From positions 1 to 64,000 of the forward strand of contig NZ_JAIRBB010000004.1 in assembly GCF_022008395.1 (NCBI RefSeq): a DNA stretch of 64,000 bases, read 5' to 3'. The position numbers were made by a program, and so were the translations under genes. Source of the DNA: Aequorivita xiaoshiensis (lineage in GTDB: Bacteria > Bacteroidota > Bacteroidia > Flavobacteriales > Flavobacteriaceae). Positions within the stretch are counted from its first letter, which is position 1. Every line of letters begins with the position of its first letter. This document shows positions 20,047-28,863 of the stretch, one piece after another. The notes below the pieces were generated by a model. The model was not told the origin of the DNA. It saw only the letters and a list, made by a program, of their open reading frames with translations, and made no database searches.

Positions 20047-20697
20047 TTACATTATCCTTGGTTTTCTGTTAGGCACAATATGTGAAGTATCATAACCTGA
20101 AAATTTTCGTAGATAGTAACGGATTGAAGTACCATTTGCATCTTCAAAACCAACCGCACCACCACTTCTAAGGAACTTTTTTACATTTCCTGCTCCTGCT
20201 AAATGCGCTGCAGCTAGGATACCAGATTCTGTAACTTTAACCCCTCCCACTACTTTACCTACAGTTCGTTTAATATCTTTACGTAAAATCCACTTGTTTA
20301 AAGAAGTGTAAGCCATAAAAGCTGCTTCTTGTTGACGAGTGTTATAAAGAAAGTTATCAGCATCTCTAAGTCCCATCATTTTCAGGGTATTTTTTGAAAA
20401 CTGATATTTTCCCATATACCCATAAGGGTTAACCACGTGATAATCCCCTCTAGATTCTTTAAAACCAAGAGCTTCTTTAAATCCTAAGTAAGATTTTCCT
20501 AAGAATAAATAGTACTTAGGTTTCAGAGGAGCGTCTAATGGAATTACTTCCTCTTCGGTGGGCACATTGTAGTTCAACTCCATCCCTTCAGTACTAAAAA
20601 CTGAAAGATCGTAGTTGCTTTCATTCGAATTAAAACCTGTCCCCACTATTACGGTAACAACAAGTAAAGTGATAATAAAATAATATCTTTTTTTCAT
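20047..20697 (-). CDS. Secreted lysozyme-like / lytic-transglycosylase-like protein (paralogue A)
   Basis: The 216-residue protein starts with an N-terminal hydrophobic signal or anchor (residues 4-21). A globular domain at about 64-190 contains ES at 81-82 (FKESRGDY), followed by GYMGKYQF. This E-S plus G-x-YQF pattern is that of lysozyme-fold transglycosylases, with Glu81 the probable catalytic acid. GILAAAHLAGAGNVKKFL follows. It is a close paralogue of the next gene and lies beside mltG, so a role in peptidoglycan cleavage is inferred. Activity is unproven. Confidence 0.7.
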   Translation of the reverse strand: MKKRYYFIITLLVVTVIVGTGFNSNESNYDLSVFSTEGMELNYNVPTEEEVIPLDAPLKPKYYLFLGKSYLGFKEALGFKESRGDYHVVNPYGYMGKYQFSKNTLKMMGLRDADNFLYNTRQQEAAFMAYTSLNKWILRKDIKRTVGKVVGGVKVTESGILAAAHLAGAGNVKKFLRSGGAVGFEDANGTSIRYYLRKFSGYDTSHIVPNRKPRIM

Positions 20698-20742
20698 TCA
20701 TTCTAAAATTCAGAAGTACTGCTACCTCTTATTTTGAGGGCG

Positions 20743-20750
20743 CAAAGATA
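20743..20750 (-). promoter_or_regulatory. -7 box of paralogue A
   Basis: The minus strand reads TATCTTTG followed by CGC, an exact TAnnTTTG, 45 nt upstream of the ATG at 20697 and downstream of the terminator of paralogue B. Confidence 0.6.
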
Positions 20751-20792
20751 ACGCTTTTTTTATTAACTTGATTTACAGCATGTTAAAATATT

Positions 20793-20826
20793 GATAATAA
20801 AAAAACCAGGCTTGTCAACCTGGTTT
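20793..20826 (-). terminator. Intrinsic terminator between the two paralogues
   Basis: AACCAGG (20804-20810) and CCTGGTT (20819-20825) form a 7-bp stem with an 8-nt loop. On the minus strand it runs into a seven-U tract. Confidence 0.8.
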
Positions 20827-20835
20827 CTTCAATAA

Positions 20836-21477
20836 TTATAATGTCGCTTTTGCGTTATTATCAGGAAGTATTTCAGAGATATCATAGCCTCCAAAGCGTT
20901 TCATGTACTTAGTGATTGGTACACGATTTGCATCTCTAAAGACAATCTCTCCCTTACTATCCAGAAATTTTTTAACATTTCCGGCACCTCCTAGATGAGC
21001 CGCAGCCACTAGGCCCGATTCGGATATTTTAATACCACTAATTGTTTGGCCCACATATTGGTCGATATAATCTCTCAAAACCCATTTGTTTTTAGAAATT
21101 AAAGCCTTAAAAGCTCTTTCTTGTAACAATGGGCTATTCAAAAATTGAGTAGTATTATAAATTCCTACCCAATTAAGAGTTGAACGGCCAAACTGGTATT
21201 TGCCCATATATCCTAATCTGTTTACGGCTTTGTAATTTCCACTGCTTTCACTAAAGCCGAGGTCATAACAGAACCCAAGGAACGACTTGCCAAGATAGGG
21301 AATCCTATCTTGAGAATTCAAATTCACTTCATATTCGTAGGGAACATGGGCTACGTCACCTACAATATCTGTAGTGAATATAGAACTGCTATAATCTTCT
21401 TTCTTAGAAGAGAAAGCCATAGCAACAAAAATTGCAACAGCTAGCAGCGCAGACAATTTCATAAAACGTTTCGTCAT
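20836..21477 (-). CDS. Secreted lysozyme-like / lytic-transglycosylase-like protein (paralogue B)
   Basis: The 213-residue protein has an N-terminal hydrophobic leader (residues 7-23) and the same fold as its neighbour: YLGKSFLGF, then FSESSGNY (Glu77), GYMGKYQF, GLVAAAHLGGAGNVKKFL. The globular parts align throughout without large gaps, whereas leaders and linkers differ, as expected of an old tandem duplication. Each copy has its own terminator, so they are separately transcribed. A function in cell-wall turnover is inferred from fold and from mltG next door. Confidence 0.7.
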   Translation of the reverse strand: MTKRFMKLSALLAVAIFVAMAFSSKKEDYSSSIFTTDIVGDVAHVPYEYEVNLNSQDRIPYLGKSFLGFCYDLGFSESSGNYKAVNRLGYMGKYQFGRSTLNWVGIYNTTQFLNSPLLQERAFKALISKNKWVLRDYIDQYVGQTISGIKISESGLVAAAHLGGAGNVKKFLDSKGEIVFRDANRVPITKYMKRFGGYDISEILPDNNAKATL

Positions 21478-21742
21478 GTTTTATTTAGTTTTAAATTATA
21501 ATTATTGCGTCATCGCCGTGTGCGAGACGAAATAAACTTTTTAAAAACAAACATTGTGATCGACAAAATTTGTTCGTCGCGTATTATGAAAATATTGTGC
21601 CAAATATCATCGCAAACAATTCAACCATACCTGATGGTCAATTGATTACATCAAAAAAGTTACAATAATTAGAAAAAACTAAAGCGGTCTTAACAAAATT
21701 TAACCTTGTTTTTTAAAATGTTTTAACAGAAGAAAGAGACTA

Positions 21743-22786
21743 TTACCTTTTTAAACCTTGGCTGTTTACCCATCGCACATACTCCGTCTTATTGCGATTG
21801 TGCTGAGCAAGGGTTTTAGCAAATTTATGGTAACCGAAGTTAGTAACATCTGCTACAAAATAATAATAGTTGTGCTGCTCGGGGTTCAAAACTGCATCAA
21901 TAGAAGAGATATCAGGCATTGTAATTGGACCAGGCGGAACCCCTGCATATTTATACGTGTTATAAGGCGAATCAAGTTCTAAATCTTTATATAATACACG
22001 TTTAATCACTCGATCATAATCATTTGCCTCACGTTTTAAAGCATATATAACTGTAGGATCTGCTTGAAGTAACATCCCCACTTTTAATCGATTAAGATAA
22101 ACCCCGGCAACTCTAGGGCGTTCATCTATTTTTGCAGTTTCCTTTTGAACAATTGCTGCTAAAGACATTACCTGCTCCTTTGTGAGGTTTTGTTTCTTAG
22201 CCTTTTCGATTCGTGAATCACTCCAAAAACGTTCGTATTCTTTTTTCATTCGTTCACGAAAAGTTTCTGCTGAAGTGTTCCAATAAAACTCATAGGTATT
22301 TGGAATATAGAGCGAAAGTGCTGTATCATCATTTAATCCTACTTCTTTTAAAAATTCAGGATCACGCATAGCGGTAATAAGTGAAGTGCTATCCGCTTCA
22401 ATTTGTGCAGAAATGTGTCCTGCCAAATTTTCCAATCGTTCCTGATTATTGAACTTTATATTTATAGGAATATTTTTACTTCTAAGAGTATTTATAATAT
22501 CGTTATTACTCATCCCTTTTCTAATAATAAAATGACCAGCTTTAATATTAGAAGAGTATTGTTTTCTGTTTGCTATTGCTAAAAAAGAATCTGGATTATC
22601 TATTAGCGGTTCTAATTCCTCAATAACATCATGAATTGTGGCATTGGTTGGAATATATACGTGAGCTTCATTATTGTTGAATGCAGTATTTGGCGTAAAA
22701 GCTGTGTTGTAAACGTACCAAGCAAACCCACCCATAGCAACGGCACCTAATAATACTATGGCTACTAATATTTTTTTTATGTACAT
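21743..22786 (-). CDS. mltG: Endolytic murein transglycosylase MltG
   Basis: The 347-residue membrane-anchored enzyme cuts nascent glycan strands and so sets their length. It has one N-terminal transmembrane helix (about residues 5-25), a LysM-like region (about 40-105), and the YceG catalytic domain with Glu216 in AAIVQKETA followed by RPRVAGVYLNRL and ADPTVIYAL. Length is typical. It follows a GNAT gene (85-nt gap) and dapF on the same strand, so this is a cell-wall cluster. Confidence 0.94.
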   Translation of the reverse strand: MYIKKILVAIVLLGAVAMGGFAWYVYNTAFTPNTAFNNNEAHVYIPTNATIHDVIEELEPLIDNPDSFLAIANRKQYSSNIKAGHFIIRKGMSNNDIINTLRSKNIPINIKFNNQERLENLAGHISAQIEADSTSLITAMRDPEFLKEVGLNDDTALSLYIPNTYEFYWNTSAETFRERMKKEYERFWSDSRIEKAKKQNLTKEQVMSLAAIVQKETAKIDERPRVAGVYLNRLKVGMLLQADPTVIYALKREANDYDRVIKRVLYKDLELDSPYNTYKYAGVPPGPITMPDISSIDAVLNPEQHNYYYFVADVTNFGYHKFAKTLAQHNRNKTEYVRWVNSQGLKR

Positions 22787-22871
22787 TTTATTTGATTAAA
22801 AATTAACTGGTTATTGTTATTAAGAAAGCAGGTAGCTTCAGTAAGCCTTAGTTTGCAGTGCATCATAAAGG

Positions 22872-23399
22872 TTAAGCTTGAATTCTTTGATAAATATATT
22901 CACTTTTGAATTTCCTGTCGGAATAAATCCAATCTTTTTTAAGTCCGTTTTGTAAGAATCCCGCTTTTTCAAAAAGTTTCATACTCCCTATATTATCTTC
23001 AGTAATGCCTGCGTGAATTTGATGAAGATTTAAATGTTTAAAAGCATAATTACAGGTTAGTTCTAACGCTTCATAAGCAAAACCTTTTCGTTTATTTTCA
23101 TCAGAAAATATAACAATTCCCACCCCTGCTCTTAGATGTTTGGGATCAAAATCGAAAAGATCTATAAAGCCGATAATCGATTCGTCATCACTTTTACAAA
23201 TTGTTAGACGCAATTGCTTTACATCGTAGATGTCGCGGTGACTGTTTTGTAAATATTGTTGAAGGATAAATCTAGAAAACGGTGTAGTAGTGTTACTAAC
23301 TTCCCAAAGCGATTCGGTGTTTTCTAAAATATAGAGGAAATCTATATCGGAAGGTTCTAAAGCACGTAAATATAAATTCTCTCCTATTAGTGTCTTCAT
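22872..23399 (-). CDS. GNAT family N-acetyltransferase (RimJ/RimL-like)
   Basis: This is an acetyltransferase of about 175 residues with the RimJ/L pattern: LYLRALEPSDIDFLY at the start and NIGSMKLFEKAGF near the end. The substrate is unknown. The ATG at 23399 overlaps the dapF stop as ATGA and is preferred to the TTG two codons upstream. It sits between dapF and mltG in what looks like one operon. Confidence 0.85.
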   Translation of the reverse strand: MKTLIGENLYLRALEPSDIDFLYILENTESLWEVSNTTTPFSRFILQQYLQNSHRDIYDVKQLRLTICKSDDESIIGFIDLFDFDPKHLRAGVGIVIFSDENKRKGFAYEALELTCNYAFKHLNLHQIHAGITEDNIGSMKLFEKAGFLQNGLKKDWIYSDRKFKSEYIYQRIQA

Positions 23400-24169
23400 T
23401 TCCAAATTCCTTTAAAAACTTGAGTTGCTGGCCCTTCTAGATATACATTCTTATAACCTTTAGCAGTTTTTTCAAAACTAACCTGAAGGTTTCCTCCTGG
23501 GGTAATTAATGTTATATCGTTACTTGATGTCTTTCCAGTTTCAAACATTGCTATTGCTACAGCTGTAACACCTGTTCCACAGGATAGTGTTTCATCTTCA
23601 ACACCGCGTTCATATGTTCTAACTGAAAAAGTGTCAGGATTTTCTTGTTCAACAAAATTTACATTTGAACCATTTTTACCATAAATATTATTGCGGATTT
23701 CTTTTCCTTGTCCAAAAACATTGAAGGTCTCAAGGTCGGAAACCAACTGAACGTGATGTGGCGACCCAGTATTTAAATAGATATAGTTTTCTGCAGTAGT
23801 TATCGTGTTAATATTATTCATCTTCAAAGAAACCCAATCACCTTCAACTGATGCTTCATGCAAACCATCTACAGCTTCAAAATTTGTGTTTTTTGAAATA
23901 ATCCCCAAAAACTTTGCAAAGTGCACTATACATCTTCCACCGTTACCACACATTGTACTTAAGTTTCCATCACTATTATAGTACACCATTGTAAAATCTG
24001 CCGATGGATTGTTTTCTAATAACAATAAACCATCCGCACCAACTCCGAAACGACGGTCACAAATTTTTGCTACAAGAGCCGTATCTTCTTTCGGGAAGAA
24101 CAAATCGCGATTATCTATAATCACAAAATCATTTCCTGTTCCTTGGTATTTATAAAAGGTGAATTCCAT
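23396..24169 (-). CDS. dapF: Diaminopimelate epimerase
   Basis: The 257-residue enzyme converts LL- to meso-diaminopimelate for peptidoglycan and lysine. The two catalytic cysteines are Cys74 (MCGNGGRC) and Cys197 (LSCGTG). The N-terminal YQGTGNDFV motif is intact. Its ATG lies 7 nt from a perfect promoter box, so the leader is almost absent. It is followed by GNAT and mltG genes. Confidence 0.96.
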   Translation of the reverse strand: MEFTFYKYQGTGNDFVIIDNRDLFFPKEDTALVAKICDRRFGVGADGLLLLENNPSADFTMVYYNSDGNLSTMCGNGGRCIVHFAKFLGIISKNTNFEAVDGLHEASVEGDWVSLKMNNINTITTAENYIYLNTGSPHHVQLVSDLETFNVFGQGKEIRNNIYGKNGSNVNFVEQENPDTFSVRTYERGVEDETLSCGTGVTAVAIAMFETGKTSSNDITLITPGGNLQVSFEKTAKGYKNVYLEGPATQVFKGIWK

Positions 24170-24176
24170 ATCTGCG

Positions 24177-24184
24177 CAAAGATA
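24177..24184 (-). promoter_or_regulatory. -7 box of dapF
   Basis: The minus strand reads TATCTTTG followed by CGC, 7 nt before the ATG at 24169. The predicted transcript would have a leader of only a few nucleotides. Confidence 0.6.
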
Positions 24185-24428
24185 TAAAAAGCCACTACGA
24201 GTTGAAGGATAGTAATTGAGTTAAATACAAGTTAAATCAGATATTATGGCACACTATTTTCAGATAATGCTTGTTAAATTTGTTAAGCTGTGATAAAATT
24301 TGTTAGCAAAATGATTTTTCAATACATCTTACTCTTAGACAAGAAACATCTGAATTGCAGAATAATACAGCGTAAATGAAAAATATATTGAATTTAAAAA
24401 ATTAGTATTAATTAAAAAATGTTATACA

Positions 24429-25817
24429 ATGAAACAAACATTCCGTTTATTTCTAGTAGCGCTATTTGCGGGCGCCATTACACTAGGAGGCTATAAGTAT
24501 CTAGAAGGCGAAGAGCGTATTTCATTTGCTCCGCAAGAAACATCAAAATTTATCCCGACTACCTATTTAGGAACTGCAGCTGAAATGAGTACCGATTTTA
24601 CTGAAGCTGCTGAAAAAACAGTTCATGCGGTAGTTCACGTGAAAAATATTACTGTAAGTAGACAACCTACTAATATATTCGAGTTTTTTCAAGGTGGTGG
24701 TCAGCCAAGAGCTATGGTAGGTAGTGGTAGCGGAGTAATTATTTCGCCTGATGGATATATTATTACTAACAACCACGTAATTGCCAATGCTTCGAACCTA
24801 GAGGTTACTTTGAATAACAATAAGGTTTATAAAGCAAAACTAATAGGTACAGATCCTTCAACAGATATTGCACTTTTAAAAATTGATGATGATGAGGAAC
24901 TTCCATTTATCCCCTTTGGAGATTCAAACAATATAAAGATTGGCGAATGGGTTCTCGCAGTAGGAAATCCATTTAATCTTACTTCAACAGTAACGGCAGG
25001 AATTATTAGTGCTAAAGCTCGGGATTTAAATCAATTTGATGGGAATCCACAGTCCTTTATTCAAACTGATGCTGCTGTAAATCGCGGAAATAGTGGAGGT
25101 GCTTTAGTAAATACGAGAGGTGAATTAATTGGGATAAATACCGCAATAACCTCAGAAACTGGGAGTTTTGTTGGATATTCCTTTGCTGTACCTTCAAACA
25201 ATGCACGAAAAGTGATTGAAGATATTCTTGAATACGGTAATGTACAACGCGGAATTTTAGGTATACAAGTTGGCAACATAAATCCTCAAATCGCTGAAAA
25301 ATATGGAATCACAGATACGGAAGGAGTTTTTGTTGGAGGCATAGAAAAAGGCAGCGGTGCAGACAAAGCTGGAATAAAAGAAGGTGACGTTATTAAGCAA
25401 TTGGATGGATTTAAAGTTTCAAAATTTGCTGATCTTTCAGGGTATTTAGGTTCTAAAAGACCTAATGACATAGTTGAAGTAACTGTACTTCGAAACGGAA
25501 ATGTGAAAACTCTAGCTGTTAAGCTTATAAAGCTAGAAACATTTTCAATGGATGATTTAGGATTAGAAGTAAAGAATATTACTGCTGAAGAATTAAAAGA
25601 ACGCGGACTTAAAAACGGAGTAATTGTAACTCGTGCACTTACCCCTGAAATCGCACAATACAAGCTTGAAGGAATAATAATTACAAAAATCAACGATGAA
25701 ACCGTAAAAGACATTGATGATGTAAAGCGAATTATGATGAATCGCAACACCCGCACACCTATTAAAATGACTTTCATGGATACAGCAGGAAGTATTAACA
25801 CCTTTATATTTAGATAG
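24429..25817 (+). CDS. DegP/HtrA-family periplasmic serine protease
   Basis: The 462-residue protein has an N-terminal signal or anchor (residues 6-21) and a trypsin-like domain with catalytic His116 (TNNHVIAN), Asp146 (STDIALLKI) and Ser222 (GNSGGALV). PDZ domain 1 covers about 270-360. A degenerate second PDZ covers about 375-460 (GVIVTRAL, IITKINDETVKDI). Family members degrade or refold misfolded envelope proteins. The long form with two PDZ domains is DegP-like. It stands alone, with dapF divergent upstream. Confidence 0.93.
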   Translation: MKQTFRLFLVALFAGAITLGGYKYLEGEERISFAPQETSKFIPTTYLGTAAEMSTDFTEAAEKTVHAVVHVKNITVSRQPTNIFEFFQGGGQPRAMVGSGSGVIISPDGYIITNNHVIANASNLEVTLNNNKVYKAKLIGTDPSTDIALLKIDDDEELPFIPFGDSNNIKIGEWVLAVGNPFNLTSTVTAGIISAKARDLNQFDGNPQSFIQTDAAVNRGNSGGALVNTRGELIGINTAITSETGSFVGYSFAVPSNNARKVIEDILEYGNVQRGILGIQVGNINPQIAEKYGITDTEGVFVGGIEKGSGADKAGIKEGDVIKQLDGFKVSKFADLSGYLGSKRPNDIVEVTVLRNGNVKTLAVKLIKLETFSMDDLGLEVKNITAEELKERGLKNGVIVTRALTPEIAQYKLEGIIITKINDETVKDIDDVKRIMMNRNTRTPIKMTFMDTAGSINTFIFR

Positions 25818-25867
25818 ATTATTTTCCAACAAAATTTGAATCAACTAAATGAAAAGGATTCTTGTTG

Positions 25868-25886
25868 GTTGAACGCAGTCGAGAAC
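25868..25886 (+). repeat. Dispersed intergenic repeat, copy 1
   Basis: The core GGTTGAACGCAGTCGAGAAC lies immediately after the protease gene. A second copy, inverted and with two substitutions, is at 45800-45817. Confidence 0.5.
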
Positions 25887-25920
25887 GTATAAGTGATATT
25901 TAACTTTTGGTTCTCGACTG
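25876..25920 (+). terminator. 11-bp perfect inverted repeat after the HtrA gene
   Basis: CAGTCGAGAAC (25876-25886) and GTTCTCGACTG (25910-25920) are perfect arms around a 23-nt loop, followed by TTCTTTTAC. It probably terminates the protease transcript. The left arm is part of a dispersed motif also found at about 45.8 kb. Confidence 0.6.
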
Positions 25921-25976
25921 TTCTTTTACAGTCTTTTATATACTTTTCAAGTATTGATTTTTATTTACTGTTTATA

Positions 25977-26008
25977 TTTCTTCAAAATGATGAAAAAGAG
26001 TACTTTTG
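25977..26008 (+). promoter_or_regulatory. Promoter of gapA
   Basis: TTTC (25977-25980), a 20-nt spacer and TACTTTTG (26001-26008) followed by C give a near-perfect Bacteroidetes promoter with a leader of about 25 nt. Confidence 0.65.
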
Positions 26009-26038
26009 CAACAAATTTAAACCCTTAAATCCTTCCTT

Positions 26039-27487
26039 ATGAGTTTTGATGACGTTTATGAAAAAGAACTGTCTTTTCAAACTGATCGCCGAAAAGCTTC
26101 AGTAGAATTTATTAAAATCATTAGCGACCTTTGGTACGATAAGTCCATTGAACTAGTTCTTTTCCGTAACCAACTTATAGACCGCAATGTGAGCGAAATA
26201 TTAAACCTTCACGAATATGCGGGTGAATTTGTACAAAAGCCAATTTCAATTTTTGACTCTGTTGAAATTGCTCAAGCAATAAAAACGCTAGATCTTCCAC
26301 CAGCTAAATTAGATATTGGAAAACTTACTTACGAATTCCACTTGGAAGACGATAAGTATTCAAACGCTCTTGCGTTTGTATCAGCAAAACTAAAAGACGC
26401 AAAAGAAGCTAAAACTGTTGTTCCTAAAGACGTAGTACTTTATGGATTTGGTCGTATTGGTCGTTTATTAGCTCGTGAGCTAATGGGCCGCACTGGTCAA
26501 GGTAATCAACTTCGTCTTCGTGCAATTGTAGTTCGCGGGAATGTAGATCAAACTGTATTAGATAAGAGAGCTTCATTACTTCAAAACGACTCTGTTCACG
26601 GTGAATTCCCAGGAACTGTTCGTACAGATCTTGAAAACAGTGCGTTAATTATTAATGGTACTAGAGTTCATATCATTTCAGCAAACAATCCTGAAGATAT
26701 CGACTATACTAAATATGGAATTGAAGACGCCTTAATTATTGACAACACAGGAGCTTTCCGTGATGAAGAAGCTTTAGGCCGTCACTTAAAAGCTAAAGGT
26801 GCTTCAAAAGTATTATTAACTGCACCAGGTAAAGGAGTTCCAAATATCGTTCACGGTGTAAACCAAAACGAGCACGACCCTAACACAACTGATATATTTT
26901 CAGCTGCTTCTTGTACTACCAACGCTATAACGCCTATTTTAAAAGCGGTAGAAGATTCTTTTGGTGTAGTTCGTGGTCATCTAGAAACTATTCACGCATA
27001 CACAAACGATCAAAATCTTGTAGATAATATGCACAAAAAATACCGTCGTGGTCGTGCTGCTGCATTAAACATGGTTATTACCGAAACTGGTGCTGGAAGT
27101 GCTGTTGCTAAAGCATTACCAGAATTAGCTGGTAAACTTACAAGCAATGCTATTCGTGTTCCTGTTCCTAATGGTTCACTTGTAGTATTAAACCTTGAGC
27201 TTGCTAAGCCAACTTCAGTTGAAGATATTAATTCTGTAATGAAGAAATACGCTTTAGAAGGTGATTTAGTTGAGCAAATTAAATACTCGTTAAGCAATGA
27301 GTTGGTATCTAGCGATATTGTTGGTTCTTCTGCTCCTGCCATTTACGATAGTAATGCAACTATCGCTACTGAAGATGGTAAAAACGTTGTACTATACATC
27401 TGGTATGATAATGAATACGGATATAGTCACCAAGTAATTCGCTTGGCGAAATATATTGCACAAGTAAGAAGATATACTTATTACTAG
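26039..27487 (+). CDS. gapA: Glyceraldehyde-3-phosphate dehydrogenase (long Bacteroidota form)
   Basis: The 482-residue enzyme carries an N-terminal extension of about 125 residues before the Rossmann fold (VVLYGFGRIGRLLAREL). The catalytic cysteine is Cys292 in SAASCTTNAI. HAYTNDQN and the C-terminal WYDNEYGYSHQ are conserved. It interconverts glyceraldehyde 3-phosphate and 1,3-bisphosphoglycerate. The extended form is familiar in Bacteroidota. Codons are biased towards a small preferred set, consistent with high expression. It is monocistronic with its own promoter and strong terminator. Confidence 0.94.
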   Translation: MSFDDVYEKELSFQTDRRKASVEFIKIISDLWYDKSIELVLFRNQLIDRNVSEILNLHEYAGEFVQKPISIFDSVEIAQAIKTLDLPPAKLDIGKLTYEFHLEDDKYSNALAFVSAKLKDAKEAKTVVPKDVVLYGFGRIGRLLARELMGRTGQGNQLRLRAIVVRGNVDQTVLDKRASLLQNDSVHGEFPGTVRTDLENSALIINGTRVHIISANNPEDIDYTKYGIEDALIIDNTGAFRDEEALGRHLKAKGASKVLLTAPGKGVPNIVHGVNQNEHDPNTTDIFSAASCTTNAITPILKAVEDSFGVVRGHLETIHAYTNDQNLVDNMHKKYRRGRAAALNMVITETGAGSAVAKALPELAGKLTSNAIRVPVPNGSLVVLNLELAKPTSVEDINSVMKKYALEGDLVEQIKYSLSNELVSSDIVGSSAPAIYDSNATIATEDGKNVVLYIWYDNEYGYSHQVIRLAKYIAQVRRYTYY

Positions 27488-27802
27488 TAGTTAAATACAA
27501 GGGTAGATTTTAAATTCCCTTAGTTTATATCTTTGCGTCCTCACTGATTCTGTGATAAATTATCTCGAAATCATTAGGACGCAAAGTTTTTTTTATGACT
27601 TCAGTAACCGAACGTTAATAGGCTTTCTCTCAAATTTGTTTGATCATATATAGACGTATATACCACTCGAGATTGAGCGATTATACTTCAAAAAAAAGTG
27701 ATTTATAATTTCATTTAAATTTTAAATTCTAATTTTCGCTTTTATCTTCCTTTTTTATTTAATAATCATTTAAATAAAACGCTAAATAATATTTCAGAAT
27801 AA
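27488..27802 (+). other. Gap between gapA and a pseudogene
   Basis: Apart from the gapA terminator I see only AT-rich sequence with frequent stops in all frames. It may include the eroded 5' part of the following pseudogene. Confidence 0.5.
27531..27594 (+). terminator. Strong intrinsic terminator of gapA
   Basis: CTTTGCGTCCT (27531-27541) and AGGACGCAAAG (27576-27586) are perfect 11-bp arms followed by eight T. The 34-nt loop can fold further. A perfect -7 box, TATCTTTG (27528-27535), overlaps the left arm. Confidence 0.85.
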
Positions 27803-28706
27803 TACAGTAAAATTGAAGATGTAAATGTTTTTATATTTCGCGGGGCTTCCAATATAAAAGAACTACACTTAAATAAAAACACTACAAAATCTCAAAAAAC
27901 GCTTCTTAACATACCTTAAACTGATATTTTTATTGAAAGGAAAATGTTGTTTAAAACCTAATTAGTGAGTGATGTTGTTTTGAATAATCCAGAAGTGGCC
28001 TTTTCTTTAAAAAAAAATGAAACTAATGAAATAAGCATAAATGATTTGCCATTATCGTTTATGGAGCTCATAATGACAGACATTAACCGTCTGGAATTTT
28101 AACAGGGAAAATTGACTTTCTTAGAAAATTATAAGCAACTCAATATAATTTTTGAAATTAACGATTTAGCTCTTTACCCCGACAATTTGAGTAAGGTTGT
28201 TAAAAAGAAAGAACTACTTCCCCCTATCCGAACATCAGGTTTCACGCTTAGCAATACCAAGGTATTCTTAGAAGGTTATATAAATTTTTCAAAAAAGATC
28301 CCTGACATGAATCTGGTTTTTACAGCAGGTAACCCAGAAACAAGTAGTTTAACCGATTTCACAATTCACTACACAGGTTTAGAGTTTATGTAACGTAAAT
28401 TCAGTATTAAATGTGAGGTAACCGTTATAAATGAATCATCAAAGGTTATGCTAGACAAATGTTTTCAAATACGGAATCAACAAGAAAGGCAGAAAATTTA
28501 CAGTTGAATTCTGGGGTGGATATTCTGAGATTTTTAATTTTCTTTTAAAGAATCAGAACGCTGAAACATTCGAACAAACAGTGTTTTATGAAGGCAGTTT
28601 AAAAAATAAAAAATCGGATGCTTGGTTTCGTTTTGATGAATTTTTAAAAAGGCGTATTTATAAACTTTTTCTAAAAGCAACTACAAAATTAAAAATAAAC
28701 TTATGA
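27803..28706 (+). pseudogene. Eroded gene, possibly AsmA/DUF748-like envelope protein
   Basis: One frame reads protein-like sequence from 27803 to 28393 but is broken by stops at 27917, 27959 and 28100. It continues past the stop at 28391 for about 20 codons, and coding then resumes one frame over from about 28455 to a stop at 28704-28706. The pieces (VSDVVLNNPEVAFSLKKNE, PPIRTSGFTLSNTKVFLEG, KKIPDMNLVFTAGNP, RKFTVEFWGGYSEIF) have the amphipathic-strand rhythm of AsmA/DUF748-like proteins. That assignment is tentative. The 93-codon frame at 28112-28393 is the longest surviving piece and is not a gene of its own. Confidence 0.7.
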
Positions 28707-28801
28707 AACTTATGCCACAACAAGAACGTAAGGTATATAAGATGGTCCGAGATGAAGAACGCGCTAAACGCAAAAAGGAACGAGAAATCAAAAATAGTTG
28801 A
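28703..28801 (+). CDS. Possible 32-residue basic peptide
   Basis: An ATG overlapping the stop of the pseudogene (ATGA) opens a 32-codon frame rich in Lys, Arg and Glu (MKLMPQQERKVYKMVRDEER at the start). It ends 62 nt before trmD. It could be a relic of the same decayed locus or a genuine small protein. No family is recognised. Confidence 0.25.
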   Translation: MKLMPQQERKVYKMVRDEERAKRKKEREIKNS

Positions 28802-28827
28802 TTTTAAGAGTCAATTCCTTACTTTTA
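28798..28827 (+). promoter_or_regulatory. Possible promoter of trmD
   Basis: TTG (28798-28800), a 19-nt spacer and TACTTTTA (28820-28827), one mismatch from TAnnTTTG. The leader would be about 30 nt. Confidence 0.4.
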
Positions 28828-28863
28828 CCCTATTAAAATCACTCATCAATTAAGTTTATCCTA

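Noticed and set aside
20047-24169. A possible toxin or phage lysis cassette (two lysozyme-like genes)
   Set aside because: No holin, phage structural gene or integrase is nearby; each has its own terminator and a signal leader, and housekeeping wall genes surround them.
24275-24282. TAAATTTG upstream of the HtrA gene as its promoter
   Set aside because: The box is exact but lies about 150 nt from the ATG, has no -33 partner, and such AT-rich matches are common by chance.
25286-25844. Long minus-strand frames opposite the HtrA gene
   Set aside because: They are antisense shadows of the PDZ region; the plus-strand protein has all catalytic residues.
28112-28393. 93-codon open frame taken as a hypothetical gene
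   Set aside because: Protein-like sequence continues in the same frame on both sides across stop codons, so it is a fragment of a pseudogene.
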